A stretch of DNA of 64,000 bases from Eriocheir sinensis (GCF_024679095.1 NC_066512.1:13611536-13675535), one strand, 5' to 3'. Shown: positions 25,182 through 39,330, counted from the stretch's first letter. The notes: generated from the sequence alone by a model not told the origin. A program made the numbers and translations.

Positions 25182-25300
25182 TTTTTTTTCACAGCAAAGG
25201 ACAGCACAAGGGCACAAAAAAGGAAACAACAATAGAAAAAGCCCGCTACTCGCTGCTCCTGTTAAGAATCCAAAGAGGTGGCCGAGAGAGCAGTCAGTTA
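25182..25300 (-). mobile_element. A-tailed retroposon (copy B)
   Basis: Minus strand: AACTGACTGCTCTCTCGGCC, ACCTCTTTGGATTC, GGAGCAGCGAGTAGCGGGC, a T-rich middle, GTGCCCTTGTGCTGTCC and a TGTGAAAAAAAA tail. It aligns end to end with copy A at 53,667. Confidence 0.8.
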
Positions 25301-25974
25301 TGCTTCTTTTGTCTATTCCTCCTTCTTTATTTGTTTCTCCGTAATTCCCATCTTCACCCCTTTCTTTGCCTATTCCTCCTTGTCATATAATTCTTTTCTT
25401 TTGTCACTTCCTCCTATTCACAATCCATTTCTACCTATTTCTCGCGCCTTGATTTGCCTCCTTTTCTTTCTAACTTTCTTCTCCTCCTCCTCCCACTGTC
25501 CTCTCCTCGTGTTGCTCTTTCACCTTCTCCGTTTTCATCTCCCTTTCTCTCCCCCTCTCCTCGTCTTTCTCTTCCACCTCCTCCGCTTTCATCTCCTCCT
25601 CGTCCTCCTTCTATTCTCCTTCCTCCTTATGCTCCGTCACCTCCATCACCCCATCCATTCTTGTGACACTTCTCACAGGAAATTGTTCTTGACGGAAACA
25701 ATATGTCAAGACTCATACTTGACACACTATTACATTGGAATTTGGGGGCTAAGAGGAAAAAAGAACCTTATATTCCTCCCTTTGAGTTATATACGAGGAT
25801 CCATTACACCCCCCCATCTCCTCCCCCCCCACACGCACACGCACACACACGAGGTAACGGTCATGTGGGGTAGGGGGTAAAGGTGGACCGCAGCGGGCAG
25901 CGTCAGTGTGAAAAGACGGAAAATTCAACACTTATGCAACAGGTGAACCGCAAAGGTGTGGTGGCTCTCGCGGC
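25301..25974. other. pyrimidine-rich then mixed DNA
   Basis: C/T-rich to 25670 (CTCCTCC, TTTCTCC). CCCCCC runs and (CA)n at 25801-25851. No supportable gene. Confidence 0.6.
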
Positions 25975-26165
25975 GGTGATGGTGGTGGTGATTGTGGTGG
26001 CGGTGGTGGTGGTGGTGGTTGTAACAGTAGAAAAGGTAGTTATAGTTGCAATTTTGATTAAAGTCGTTGTAGTGGAAGAACTAGTTAAATAGTAGTAGTA
26101 GTAGTAATAGTGATAGTAGTAGTAGTAGTAGTAGTTGTAGTAGTAGTAGCCGTGTTAGTAGTAGT
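25975..26165. repeat. (GTG)n and (GTA)n triplet tracts
   Basis: GTG/GGT triplets at 25975-26020 and GTA/TAG triplets at 26091-26165 with GTT variants. The plus strand has almost no C across both. Confidence 0.88.
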
Positions 26166-26447
26166 AAAGATAATGATAAAATATGGTAATAGCTATGGTC
26201 TAATAGGTGTGGCTTCCCTTCTTCAACCACAACCGTCACCACCACCATCACCACCACCACAACCACAACCAACACCACGACCTTCACGCAACAAAGCACC
26301 TACGGAGAAAGAAATGCAAAACTACAACCACAACAAAACAAAAGGGAAAAAATATAGAAAAAAAAGCCCATGAAAAGTTTGAAACGTTGAGAATGTTCCG
26401 GAACGCGTCTGTTTGAACCCTTAGAATTTTGGCGAGAGAACGTTTCT

Positions 26448-26452
26448 GTGTG

Positions 26453-26510
<58 letters not shown>
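26448..26510. repeat. (GT)n microsatellite
   Basis: Thirty-one GT units with one GC step near the left end. Confidence 0.96.
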
Positions 26511-26511
<1 letters not shown>

Positions 26512-26708
26512 ACCTGCGATTCAGAGTCACCTGGTGGAACACGTAAACACAGTATGGGGTGTTGAGGAGAGATTACAGGTGTTGGGGGGGAGAGGGAAAG
26601 GGGTTGGTGGTGAAAGGGTGGAGATTGGGGAGGGAAGGTGGGGAAAGGGAAGTGTTGGGGGGAATATGAGGGACGGGACGTGAAAGGGGGAGAGATTCTG
26701 GAGCTGCC

Positions 26709-26768
26709 CTGTGTAAGCCGCCCGGCCTCTTGCAGTTTCCCTTTGTTCTTATGTTCTTATGTTCTTAG
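26709..26768 (+). repeat. possible retroposon end with TTCTTATG tail
   Basis: GCCGCCCGGCCTCTTGCAG followed by TTTCCCTTTG and three TTCTTATG octamers. Complex sequence ending in a short tandem octamer is a common non-LTR 3' end structure. Only one copy is in the window, so the assignment is tentative. Confidence 0.4.
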
Positions 26769-26819
26769 GTGGATGGAGGTGATGGGTGGAGGGACAGATT
26801 TCTACGAGGCACACCCTTC

Positions 26820-27116
26820 CATCACCCATCCCATGTTCCCTCTCCCTTTCCCTTCCCTTCCCTTCCCTTCCTCTCCCTCCCATCACCTCTCCCATTTTTC
26901 CTCCCCCTCCCTTCCTTTCCCTTCCCTTCCTCTCCCTCCCATCACCTCTCTCATCTTTGCTCCCCCTCCTTTCCTTTCCCTTCCCTTCCTCTCCCTCCCA
27001 TCACCTCTCCCATCTTTCCTCCCCCTCCCTTCCTTTCCCTTCCCTTCCTCTCCCTCCCATCACCTCTCCCATCTTTGCTCCCCCTCCCTTCCTTTCCCTT
27101 CCCTTCCTCTCCCTCT
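26820..27116. repeat. 59-bp minisatellite, 5 units
   Basis: CATCACC landmarks at 26820, 26881, 26940, 26999 and 27058: one 61-bp step, then three exact 59-bp steps. The unit is CATCACCTCTCCCATCTTTC, CTCCCCCTCCC and TTCC/CCTT blocks. The 59-bp period is not a multiple of three, so the same peptide repeat appears in all three frames and none is coding. Confidence 0.95.
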
Positions 27117-28325
27117 CCCTCCCTTTTCATCCCTCTCTATCGCCCCCCCCACCTTTCCTCTTCCTTATGTCTTTCTTCCATCTCTCCCTTTTCACGATCT
27201 TTCTCCCATATTCCTCTTACGTGTCCATTCCTTCTCCCTCCGGTACTCTCTTTTCTCCCCTCCTTTTCCTTCTCCCCACCTTTCCCTGCCCTTCACCCCT
27301 TCGCCACAGCCCTACAGGAAGCAGTAATTGGTGTTTTTAGCCGGTTTGGTGCGAGGTGGCTGGAGTGGCGTTTTTGTCTCGCCTGCGTACTGTTACGACG
27401 CCTCTCAATTGCCGGCAGAGCACCACTTGGCGTATGGGTAAAAAGGGGTTAGTATGTAGGTGTGGTTGTTGTTATGTTCGGTTGTGAGGGTGGCGGTAGT
27501 GATAATGGGGGATGGTGGTGGTAAAGGTTGTTGTTGTTGTTGTTGTTGTTTCATAGTAATCATTGTTGTTACTGTTGGTAGCTGTGTTGGTGGGAGGTGG
27601 ATATTCTTTCGTTATTGTTATTGTTCTTATTAATGATTGTGATGATGACAGGATTGTTATTGCTATTACTCTGTTGATGGTGGTTCTGTAATAATCGTGG
27701 TGGCTGTTCTGGGTGGTGATGTTGGTGGGTGATTACAGTCGTATTTTTTTTCTCCCTCGGTAATGAAGCAGATAATGTAATTGCGCCATAACGGGAACTC
27801 GACTCATTGTAAGCAGATTCAATGCGTTCTAATTTCAATATTCATAAGATCGTGCGTGTTTCGTGAAGCACAAACGATTCACTAGTTTTTGTTTTCTTAT
27901 CTTACCATATTTCCTCTTTTTCCCCAACCCTCTCTTTTTCCCTTTCTGCATGACCTCCCGTCCTTCGGCTGGCCTCCTTTCCTCCGCTTGACCGCCCGTG
28001 CTGTACTAATAGGCGTGAGCGGCGTGAACCAAGGACCGAACCATTGAATGAACGCGGGTCCGTGAAGCAGTGAAGCAGCGGGGCCACACATCCTCCTGCA
28101 CCTCAACCACACGGACGCTTCCTGCCCCGCCCAACCCCATATTTCCAAGTACTTAATTCACGCCTTTACTTTCTTCTTTCTTTCTTTATTTTTTCCTTCC
28201 TGTCTTCCCTTTTTATTAATTTCTTCCTTCCCTTTCTTCTCATTTGATTTTTCTTTCTTGCGCTGGAACACTGAAACGTCACTAATTCTTTCTTTTTTTT
28301 CTACTTTTCTCGGTTCCTCGTCTTC
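27117..28325. other. unique DNA, no gene seen
   Basis: Pyrimidine-rich to 27300. (GTT)9 at 27525-27552. T/G-rich to 27760. A GC-rich patch at 27930-28140. TTTC-rich at 28170-28260. No supportable exon. Confidence 0.55.
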
Positions 28326-28530
28326 CTCCTCCTCCTCCTCCTCTCTTTTCACTTCCCATCACCTCGTCTTCATCCTTGTCCTTTTCTTCTTCGTCGTCTT
28401 CGCCTTCCTCCTCCTCCTCCTCCTCCACCTCCTCCGCTGGTCGTTCCCCTCGGCGCCTCCCAAGGATCACGCTGCCCACCCCTTGACCCGTTCAGGTAGT
28501 GGTGGGTGGTGGTGGTGGTGGTGGTGGTCG
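28326..28530. repeat. (CTC)n and (GGT)n triplet cluster
   Basis: CTC triplets at 28326-28345 and 28408-28436, GGT triplets at 28500-28530. Confidence 0.88.
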
Positions 28531-28631
28531 TCCCAGGTCGTTACACCACGTAAACTTCATGTCAGCCTCGAGAAGACAGCAGTGTTTATCTATGACGGAC
28601 TTTTTCCTTTCCTTCTATACTTTTTTTTTTC

Positions 28632-29340
<709 letters not shown>

Positions 29341-30652
29341 GTGTCGTGGTCCATGCAGTTTTTACCATGCCTTTGCTGTCCTTCATCTTCCACCTTTGAT
29401 TAGATAGATAGTGTAGCTTGTCACAAACAGCCATCCATCAGGTCTGCTGTTTTTTGTTCTTTCTTTGTGTTACTTTGTGGTTGTGTGTACTCTGCGGTCA
29501 TTGCATGTAAGTTTGTCTTTTTTTTTTTTTTTTTCTTTTGCGTCTGGGTGTTTTTGCGTGTGTCCAAGAGAAAATAAATAACGCAAAACTTTTTTTTTAC
29601 CTGCAGAATTTACGAACTCACTTTCTTTTTCTTGCTTTTCTTCCTAGACTCACCTTAACACACCTTCACCTAACTCGACAGTGCTGAATTCTGCCTATCC
29701 TTCCCTCCCCACCCCCCTTCTCCAAATCCTGTGTCATAGTTGTCGTCGTCATTCACATTTCAGTCACTGCAGTAAGTAAAAAAAAAGAACAGTAATTGAT
29801 GCTGCAACGATCGAACAACTGTGATGAAATGTGATGCTGGTCGGTGAGAGGAAGTGAGGGAGGGAGGGAGGAAGGTTTTGTTAAGTGAAGAAATGAAGGA
29901 TGTGGAAGCGTTGCATAGTCTGAGGAGTAATAATACAGTATGAACAGCGATGGAAAAGTCTTGTAAAGTATAAGGACGCTCAAATTTTGCACATTGATAA
30001 AAGAAGAAGAATGTCGAGTAACTGGAAGAACCGAACGAAAGAGATAAGTGAAAATTAATGGATGCCTTTGTGAGAGGGGAATGCTATGAGGAAAAGGAGT
30101 AGAAGGGAGGCAGTTGGGGAGTAGTGAGAATGTGTCGAGACAGAACTAAGAGGTGGAGGAGGTGGAGGAATGTGAGACGCGGTGGAGTCGTGGGAAAGGA
30201 GAGATGGAGGATAGAGAGAAAGAGAGAGGGAGGAGACACATAAAGGGTAAGAGATGTGTAAGCAAAGGAGTCGTGCGGGGGTGGGGGTGGGGGTTAGGGG
30301 GGAGAGAGAGAGAGAGAGAGAATACACCCTCTTTTACAACACCATGGGCAGCACTTTTTTTTGTTTTATATCTGAAGGAAGGAGTGAAAGGAGGAAGAAA
30401 GCCTGAAAGGAAAGGAGAAAAAAAGAGATAACGGTAGGAAGGAGAAAGGGGAGGAGAAGCCGCGAAGAGGATAAAGAGCAGGAGTAGAAATAAGATGAAA
30501 AAAATATAGAAGAGTCAAGCAGAGAAAAGGACACTGAACGGGAAAGCAAGAAGGAAGGACAAGATATGGAGAGAACGAAAGTGAGAGGTGAATATAGCTG
30601 AGAAAAGGGAAAGGCTAAGAATGAAGGTAGGACAGATTAGGATGGGAATGAA
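29341..30652. other. unique DNA, no gene seen
   Basis: T15 run at 29518-29534. AAACAGC with inverse GCTGTTT at 29426-29454 forms a short hairpin. From 30060 the + strand is G/A-rich with (GA)10 at 30302-30320. No supportable gene. Confidence 0.55.
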
Positions 30653-31039
30653 AGCGAGCGGACATAGAAACAGGGAGAGGACTGAAAAGGCTATGAACAA
30701 GGGCTGGGGGAAGAGAAAGGCGACTAGAACAAGATGGAACGGGAGGATTGGGAAGGAAGCCATCTTTTCCTCACTATCTTCAGCGAGAGGACATAGAAAC
30801 AGGGAGAGGACTGAAAAGGCTATGAACAAGGGCTGGGGGAAGAGAAAGGGGACTAGAACAAGATGGAACGGGAAGATTGGGAGGGAAGCCATCTTTTCCT
30901 CACTATCTTCAGCGAGAGGACATAGAAAGAGGGAGAGGACTGAAAAGGCTATGAACAAGGGCTGGGGGAAGAGAAAGGCGACTAGAACAAGAAGGAAAGG
31001 GAAGAGTGGTAAGGAAGCCATCTTTTCCTCGCTATCTTC
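30653..31039 (+). repeat. 129-bp minisatellite, exactly 3 units
   Basis: Units start AGCGAG at 30653, 30782 and 30911 and end CTATCTTC at 31039: 387 bp, three exact 129-bp units. Differences are few point changes, for example AAGGCGACT/AAGGGGACT and GAAACAGGG/GAAAGAGGG; unit 3 differs most, in its last third. Because 129 is divisible by three, frames stay open on both strands (a 43-residue peptide repeat either way), which mimics a repeat protein. No exon or start signals support coding. Confidence 0.95.
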
Positions 31040-31966
31040 ATGCAGAAAAAACCATGTATTGATTAAGTCTTTAGTCATAAACGATAAAAAAAGGCTCAGT
31101 TCTTATCACGACGCCATCTTTACCACCTCCCACGTCCCTCCCTCCAGCCAGCGCCCTCACCAACACTTTCACTCTTTTTTTTTCTTCCTTTGCCACCTTC
31201 ATCTAGCCACTCTTAAATCCCATTATCTCACCTCCGTCCACTTCACCTCTTCCTCCACCTTCCTCATTCCTCATCCCCCGTTTTTTCCCCCCCTTACTAC
31301 TAAAAACCCAACAACCACCACCTCTCTAATTCCCAACACCTCCCTGACCACATCTCCGATTCTCCACACCTTTCTACCCACCTCTCTGATCTTCACACCC
31401 TTTTGACCACCTCTCCAATCTTTCACACCTTTCCTTCACCAGCCCTACCATCACCTGCACCCCCCAGCATACCTGTATACCAGCATCTCGTGTAGCCTTC
31501 TCCCCCCCCCTAATCCAAGACTCGGGACCTGGTGGGTGTAACGTGGACATCATCAGCGACTGCTCTTCCCTTCCTGCCCCTTCCCCAATGTTGACACGAC
31601 CTCTTCCTTGCCCTCACACTTGCGTCCTCCTCTCCCTATCCCCCTCAACCCCCCTCACACTGGCTCCGCTGCACGCTAGAGGGCGATAAACGCACGGTTC
31701 TCCCGGCGCATGTCTAGGAATGGCTGTGTTTGCATTAGTATCCCCGCAAGAGTTGAGGGGAAGAGAGTCTGTGTCCTGTCTCTGTATCTTCGTTTGTCAG
31801 GGTGTGTATGGGTGTCTGTGTAGCTTGTTTTTGTCCTCTTCTCTTCTTCCTCTTCCTCTTTCTTCTTCGTTTTCATCCCTGGTCCGGTAATGGAAAGTGA
31901 AAGCTGAGGTGTGCTGTGTGAGGGCGTAAGGTGAGGTGGGGAAAGGTGGGCTGGTGGGGTGCTGTA

Positions 31967-31971
<5 letters not shown>
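31040..31971. other. unique C-rich DNA, no gene seen
   Basis: 31110-31680 is C/T/A-rich with almost no G on +. The Thr/Pro/Ser frames are compositional. 31680-31970 is mixed. Confidence 0.55.

Positions 31972-32009
<38 letters not shown>
31972..32009. repeat. (GT)n microsatellite
   Basis: Nineteen GT units. Confidence 0.96.
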
Positions 32010-32012
<3 letters not shown>

Positions 32013-32145
32013 GGCGTGACCGTGTACGAGACTCATCAGGTTCAATATTGACGGACGGGAGGGAAGTTTGTTAGCCGCCAGAGCTCACGTATACCCGTCC
32101 TTCCTCCCTCCCTCTCCCTCCCCTTCCTTCGTCCCTTCCCCTCCT

Positions 32146-32640
32146 GTGACCTGTGTACTCTTCCTCATAATTATCGTCCCTATCCTCCTCCTTTTCTTAT
32201 TTTCCCTCTTCCCTTTCCTTCCTTTTTTCGCTTCTTCTCCTCCTCCTCCTCCTCCTCCTGTGTACTCTTCCTCATTCCTTATATTATCCTTCTTCTTCCT
32301 TCTCTTTCCTTCCCTCCTCCTCCTGTGACCTGTGTACTCTTCCTCATAATTACTGTCCCTATCCTCCTCTTTTTCTTTTCTTTTTTCCTCTCCCCTTTCC
32401 TCCCTTTTTTCCCTCCTCTTCCTCCTCCTCCTCCTCCTCCTCCTGTGTACTCTTCCTCATTCCTTATATTCTTTTTCTTCCTTCTCTTTCCTTCCCTCTC
32501 TTCCTCATTCCTTATATTTTCCTTCTTCTTCCTTCTCTTTCCTTCCCTCTCTTCCTCATTCCTTATATTTTCCTTCTTCTTCCTTCTCTTTCCTTCCCTC
32601 TCTTCCTCTCTTCCTTCCTCCCTTCTACCCTTCTACCTTT
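32146..32640 (+). repeat. 179-bp duplication plus ~50-bp tandem
   Basis: GTGACCTGTGTACTCTTCC begins copies at 32146 and 32325 (179 bp apart), each running through ATAATTA, CCTATCCTCC, a CTC-triplet tract and CTCATTCCTTATATT. The end of the second copy continues as a smaller tandem, TTCCTCATTCCTTATATT at 32453, 32501 and 32552 with a truncated unit at 32603 (steps of 48-51 bp). Confidence 0.88.
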
Positions 32641-33755
32641 TCCTCCGGTGTTCTCTTCCTCATAATTATGTTTCCTATCCTCATTTTTCTTCCTCCTCTT
32701 TCTTCACTCATTTACAACTTAGCTTTTTTTTTTGTTTTATTAATTTATTTCCTTCGCGTTTTAATATCACTTTCTTATTCTTTCTTCCATTTTTTTCTGT
32801 GCTTGTTTTCTTGTTTTTGGTCATGTCATATTTTTTGTTTTGTTTTTGTTTCGTTCTCCCTCACCCGTTTCTGATTTATGTTTTTTAGTTTTCCCTTTTT
32901 TTCTGATATCACTTTCTTTTTCTTTCATTTTTTTATCTTATGCCTGCTTATGTTTTTTGTTCTACCTTTATCTCCTCTTCCTTCTCTTCTTCCTCCTCCT
33001 CCTCCTCCTCCTTCCTCTTCCTCCTCCTACACTTCAGCATCTATTATCCTGGCCGAAGCTTTTTGTGATTTACCTGTCACCTGAACTTAATTACCGCCAC
33101 TTACTCACCTGTCGGACTTTCACCACCTTCACCACCACCACCACCACCACCGCCACCACCACATTATCCTGCACCTTTAACCCCCTTATTAGACACGGTG
33201 CATGTTTGATAATTGTGTAAACTTAATCAACCACCACCGCTGAAACTGATACCAATGACACCACCACCACCACCACCAGTAACATCACCACCACCGCTAT
33301 CACCACCCTCATTATCACTCACCATTAGCCCTGTGATCACCGCCTCTCTCATTATCTCCGCCATCATTGCTGTCATTGTTTTCCTGATCGCTTCCTCCTG
33401 ACACCTGATACCTTCATCGTCTTCTGCATACTGATGATGTTTTTTTTTTTTTTGTCTTTTTCTCCCCGTTCTTCTTACTTATTTTGTTGTCATTGTTATT
33501 ATTTCTTCATTTTAATCTTGTTTTATTTTGTGATCCTGCTTGGTCTTTTTTTATTTTTTGCTTTTCATTTTCTCATTTTCCTCCTCCTCCTCCTCCTGCT
33601 CTTCTTCCTCCTCCTGCAAGGGAATCTTCACCATCACCGGGGGACCATTAACGTTGAAAGAGCCATTATTCCTTAACCTCCTCCTCCTCCTCCTCCTCCT
33701 CAGAGTTTCATCCTCGCCGCATTACCACATCATTTACCTATGATGAGAATGATTG

Positions 33756-33756
<1 letters not shown>
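32641..33756. other. T-rich DNA with CCA triplet tracts
   Basis: 32650-33030 is T/C-rich. CCA triplets occur at 33122-33164 and 33259-33280. CTC triplets occur at 33584-33600 and 33679-33700. No supportable exon. Confidence 0.6.

Positions 33757-33829
<73 letters not shown>
33757..33829. repeat. (CA)n microsatellite
   Basis: Perfect CA array of about 73 bp. Confidence 0.98.
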
Positions 33830-33831
<2 letters not shown>

Positions 33832-34870
33832 TGGCGTCATGTTGTCACAAGTGGGTCATGGCGGTGCGTTGTTGCGCGGCGAGATGAAAAAAATAAATTA
33901 AGATAGCAAAGGTCATTAGACAAAAAGAAAAAAACAAAACGGAGAGGTGTAATAGAATCATAAACAGATAAAATTATTACCGAAATGATAAATACGACAA
34001 TAGTGACAAGACAATAACGTAGACGTAAGAGTAAAGAAAGAAACATACAGAAAACATGTCGGCAAAGCAAAGTGAATGTATACGCTAATACAACTTACTG
34101 TTATAAAATATATGTAATTATAGTTTGCCATTCCTCCTATTTTCGTTATAATGATTTTACTGTCGTTACAAAGCCCAATGTGAATTAATTTGCGGTTGCT
34201 GTTGTAGCGAATTTGACGTTAGGACTGTGATGTAAAGGACTTCACTTATATTTATTTGTTATTGCAAGATAAATATGACACATCGACAAAGTGTAACCGA
34301 CGCAACAGCCAGTAAACTTTCCATAACATGTCTTGGGGTCAAAATACATCACAGATTATCAGATTTCGTTACTATGATTTCAATCTTTTCAGGTTACACA
34401 ATATCACATACATTGTTTTGCTTTAAAGAATTAGCTATTTACTCGATTATTTATTCATATTTTTGTTTTCCGAGCATGTGTAATGACAACGGTTTGCATT
34501 CTCGTTTCTCTGTTGACGAAAATTGCTTAATTACACGTGTTTTACCGTTCTAATTTCACCTGCGTCACGCCCCGCCCTCCTCAACCCTTTCTGCTCCTCC
34601 TCTTGCATCCTCCTTTTCCTTTCCTTCCTCCTCTTTTTCCGCTCCAATTGTTCATTCCAGCACTAGTTGGTTGTCAGTTCCGTTTCTTCACCTCCTCCTC
34701 GTCCCTTTATCTTCCTCCCTCTTCTCTTGGTTCCCTTCGTCATTCATCTTCATGTCGTCGGCATTCTCTTTCTCTCATCCATCTCCTTCACGTTCTTTGT
34801 TAATGTCCCTCATTTTCTTTCTTCCTCTCTTCCTTTCTTGATACATGTGTCCTTGTATTTTCAAATTTCT
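33830..34870. other. AT-rich unique DNA
   Basis: 33880-34550 is AT-rich, complex and free of simple repeats, one of the longest such stretches in the window. A frame at 34275-34553 is not low-complexity but resembles nothing known to me. 34560-34870 turns pyrimidine-rich. Confidence 0.5.
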
Positions 34871-35058
34871 TTCTTAACTTATTTCTCTATCTTTATTCTT
34901 CTTTCTTTTTCTTTCAACTTCTCTTTCTTTCTTTTCTTGCTATCTTTCTTTCTTTCTTTTTTCTTTCTTAACTTATTTCTCTATCTTTATTCTTCTTTCT
35001 TTTTTCTTTCAATTTCTCTTTCTTTCTTTTCTTGCTATCTTTCTTTCTTTCTTTTTCT
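34871..35058 (+). repeat. 94-bp tandem duplication
   Basis: TTCTTAACTTATTTCTCTAT starts copies at 34871 and 34965. Both run through CTTTATTCTTC, TTTCAA(C/T)TTCTC and TTTTCTTGCTATC. Confidence 0.9.
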
Positions 35059-35099
35059 CTTTCTCCTTTCTTTTCTCTATTTATTTTTGCTTTGTCTTT

Positions 35100-36299
<1,200 letters not shown>

Positions 36300-36393
<94 letters not shown>
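36300..36393. repeat. (GT)n microsatellite, 94 bp
   Basis: Perfect GT array followed by TTTGTTTG and a short GT tail. Confidence 0.98.
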
Positions 36394-36396
<3 letters not shown>

Positions 36397-37909
36397 TTTG
36401 TGTGTGCGTGCTTTCCCACACACCACCTTAGGGTCCTGTCTGTGCGGCGATCCCATCCATCACTCCCCGGCGTGTGCCTCATCGCGGCCGTTCCTTCCTG
36501 GCTAACGTTGTAATTACGAGCCCCTCACGTCCCGCTGGCCGCGTGTGAGGCTGTACCTGAGGCACGGCGCGCCGCGGCCAGGGAGCAGAGGTCACCTTTA
36601 CCGGCCCGAGGCTGCTGCTAACAATAGTGTTCGTTACTTGCCCGCGTTGTGCTGGCCGACGAGGCTTCCCGGCAACACTTACCCCGAGCAGCGGGGCAGC
36701 GGGACCCCGCACGCCGCGCCCGCGGGGAGAGAGCTGACGAGGCTCCTGACGCCGAGTAGGGGGGGCGGGGGGAGAATGAGACGGCAATAACTTTCTTGCT
36801 GGGAAGGTGACCCGCTGCAGGGCGGAGTGGCCTCTGTAGGTCAGGACAGGTGCGGGGCGGGCGGGGCGCCTGGCTTGCCCACAGGACCACCCCTATATGG
36901 CAACACCATCCGGGCCTCATCGCGGGGTGCATACTATTGTCCATAATTTTCTTTAATCATTTGAATTTTAATAAACTACTGTTTTGTTTTTGCATGAATC
37001 TGAACACACCGGGCGTGTAGTGACCGTGAGGCCGCTGCGGCGAGGCTTGGCGGGGGCAGCGGGCGTCGCGGCTTGCAGGCCCTGGCTGATTAGGGGGCAA
37101 GGCAAGGCTTGCTAAAACAAATTCATACTGCTAAATATTGCAACAGGAGTTACAACACGTTAAAAGCATCCTGGGCGAGTCCCACAGCTTGCAGAGGATA
37201 ACTCTGTCCGCCAAACTCCTAGGAGCGCTCACAATGGAGCCCGTGAGGAATGTTGGCCGTCAGCAGGAGTGATTGGCCGCCCAGAGCAGCCAGCAATCAC
37301 CCGTCCTGACGCGGGCACTGCAGGGAGCCCCGGCCGCCAGGCGGGGCGGAGCGGCCCTTGCCCCGCCTCAAGCTGGTCTTCCCGGACTCCAGGAAATACT
37401 GGAAATCAACTGGCCTCTGCACCGCGACCCCGGGTCACACGCACCCCACCATGCCACGCCGCCCTGGCCGCCCCGCCTGGCAGCTGCCTGCTGCTGCCCA
37501 GGGAATGTTCAGCCATTACCTCAGAGGATCAATGGGGAAGGAGTTTGTGCTGATGGGAAAACTCGTTGTGTTATAATACCAGGAGTCATGTGAATAGGGA
37601 TGAGAGGACCGCGGGGTCAGACGGAAGGGTTACTTGCTGATCCTCGGCAGGGCGGTGGGAATAACTCGGGAAAGTTAATTAACATGTACGTGGAACTTTC
37701 TATTTTTTCTTTGGTGTTTATCCATATTGCTTTATCTTCTTGTTTATAACGACGCCTTTTTGTCTCTTTACAGGTATGTGAGCATTAGAAAGCTGCTTTT
37801 TTCCGGGGGCGGAGCGGCACGCAAGGTAGATCAAACTGGCGTGGCTGTGAAGGTGTGAGCGCCAAGTCATGGGCGTGAGTGGCGCTGGGGCAGGGTGGGG
37901 AGCTAGATA

Positions 37910-37913
<4 letters not shown>
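36394..37913. other. CpG-rich block, no gene proven
   Basis: 36430-36920 and 37010-37520 are the most GC- and CpG-rich DNA of the window (CGGCGCGCCGCGGCC, GCGGGGCGGAGCGGCC), split by an AT-rich stretch at 36930-37000. Open frames on both strands are expected at this composition. A CCTATATGG TATA-like element at 36892 has no convincing initiator. Could hold an unannotated 5' exon or a regulatory region. Confidence 0.35.
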
Positions 37914-37960
<47 letters not shown>

Positions 37961-38304
37961 GTTAAAAGTTCTACGCTTCCAGGCTTCGGAGCCTACGCCA
38001 GCTTTCCCCGAGGAATTTTCCTCTGATAAGGAGTGGTTACTGGAGGATGGGGGTCCTGGGGTGGGTGGGGGGTGTGTGTCAGAGGTGAGTCAGTCCAGAG
38101 ATCATCTAGAGAAGCTTACTCTTGTCGGAAGGGTTGTCGGTTGGGTATTGAGTCCAACTTGATCAGGACGTTGATCAGACACACACACACACACACGAAG
38201 AGAGAGAGAGAGAGAGAGTGGTGGTGGTGACGCATTGCAGCACAAGTGACTCATTCAGGCGTCGTGTGAGGGGGGAGGGGGTGGATATTAATGCCTCACC
38301 TTCA

Positions 38305-38347
<43 letters not shown>
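37914..38347. repeat. (CA)n, (CA)n(GA)n and (CT)n cluster
   Basis: CA at 37914-37957; CA at 38179-38196 followed by GA at 38201-38219; CT at 38309-38347. The DNA between is G-rich and unique. Confidence 0.93.
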
Positions 38348-38350
<3 letters not shown>

Positions 38351-38599
38351 ACCAGACACACGCCCAGGCACACAGTAAGTCCTGCTTCTCGCCTTTCTCA
38401 AACCCTCTTAAGACACACAAGACATCCTGCCCCCCGTCTCTCCACCCACCTCGCCCAGCTCCGCCCCGCTAGCCTCTTACCGGAGCAGGGCGGGGTTGGG
38501 CGTAGATGCGGAGTCCGATCGATGGGATATTATTTCGTAGTGGATAATGGCAAGTTGTTTTGTGCCTGTAGTAATAGGAGTGGGAGTGGTGGTGGCAGC

Positions 38600-38605
<6 letters not shown>

Positions 38606-38652
<47 letters not shown>

Positions 38653-38860
38653 AAGTTATTGTTTTGTTGGTGTAGAAATCATAGTTATAGTAGTTGATGT
38701 AGTTGCATTTATTATTGTTATTGTTATTCTTATCCTTATTAGTATTATTGTTATTATTATTGTTGTGTTTGTTGCTGCTACTGATGCTATTATTTTTACC
38801 GTCTTTGTTGTTGTTGTTGTTATTATTGTTGTTATACTATTGCAGTGTTGTACTCGTGTT
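38606..38860 (+). repeat. (TAG)n and GTT-rich tract
   Basis: Fifteen TAG triplets at 38606-38651, then 200 bp of degenerate GTT/ATT/TTA triplets with very little C on +. Confidence 0.9.
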
Positions 38861-39204
38861 GGTGAGCGTGTTCGTGTCGTGATTTACTGCCTCAACGGAA
38901 ATTCTGATTGATGGGTTATGGAAGGAAGGGGAACAGGAACAGGAAACGGGGAGATTAATCTGAGTCACGTAAGAGAAAGTGAATTAAGAATGATGCGGGT
39001 AATTCACGTCTCACTTACCGCGCCGCACCGCCATCACTCCCCGGCCAGCCATCGCTCCTCCGCGTGAGGCAACACAATGGAGACAGACATCGGGTGTCGG
39101 TGATTAGAAGTGATTAATATGAAACACACCTCGGCTATTACGGCGCTGTTCTCTGTCTCGTGCATTCTTTATGATTTCCTCAAGAAACAAACATCTGCCA
39201 CTGG
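38861..39204. other. unique DNA, no gene seen
   Basis: Mixed sequence with one CpG-rich patch at 39015-39060. Confidence 0.6.
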
Positions 39205-39330
39205 AGAGGAGGAGGAGGAGGAGGAGGAGGAGGAGGAGGAGGGGGAGGGGGTTAGAGGAGAGGAGAGTAGAAGAGATGAAAGAGAAGGAGAGGAAGAAGT
39301 TGAAAAAAGAATAAGAAGGAGGAAAGCAAG

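Noticed and set aside
30588..31406. 272-codon frame with a 43-residue repeat
   Set aside because: The 129-bp minisatellite unit is divisible by three, so frames stay open on both strands; no start or splice context and low-complexity flanks.
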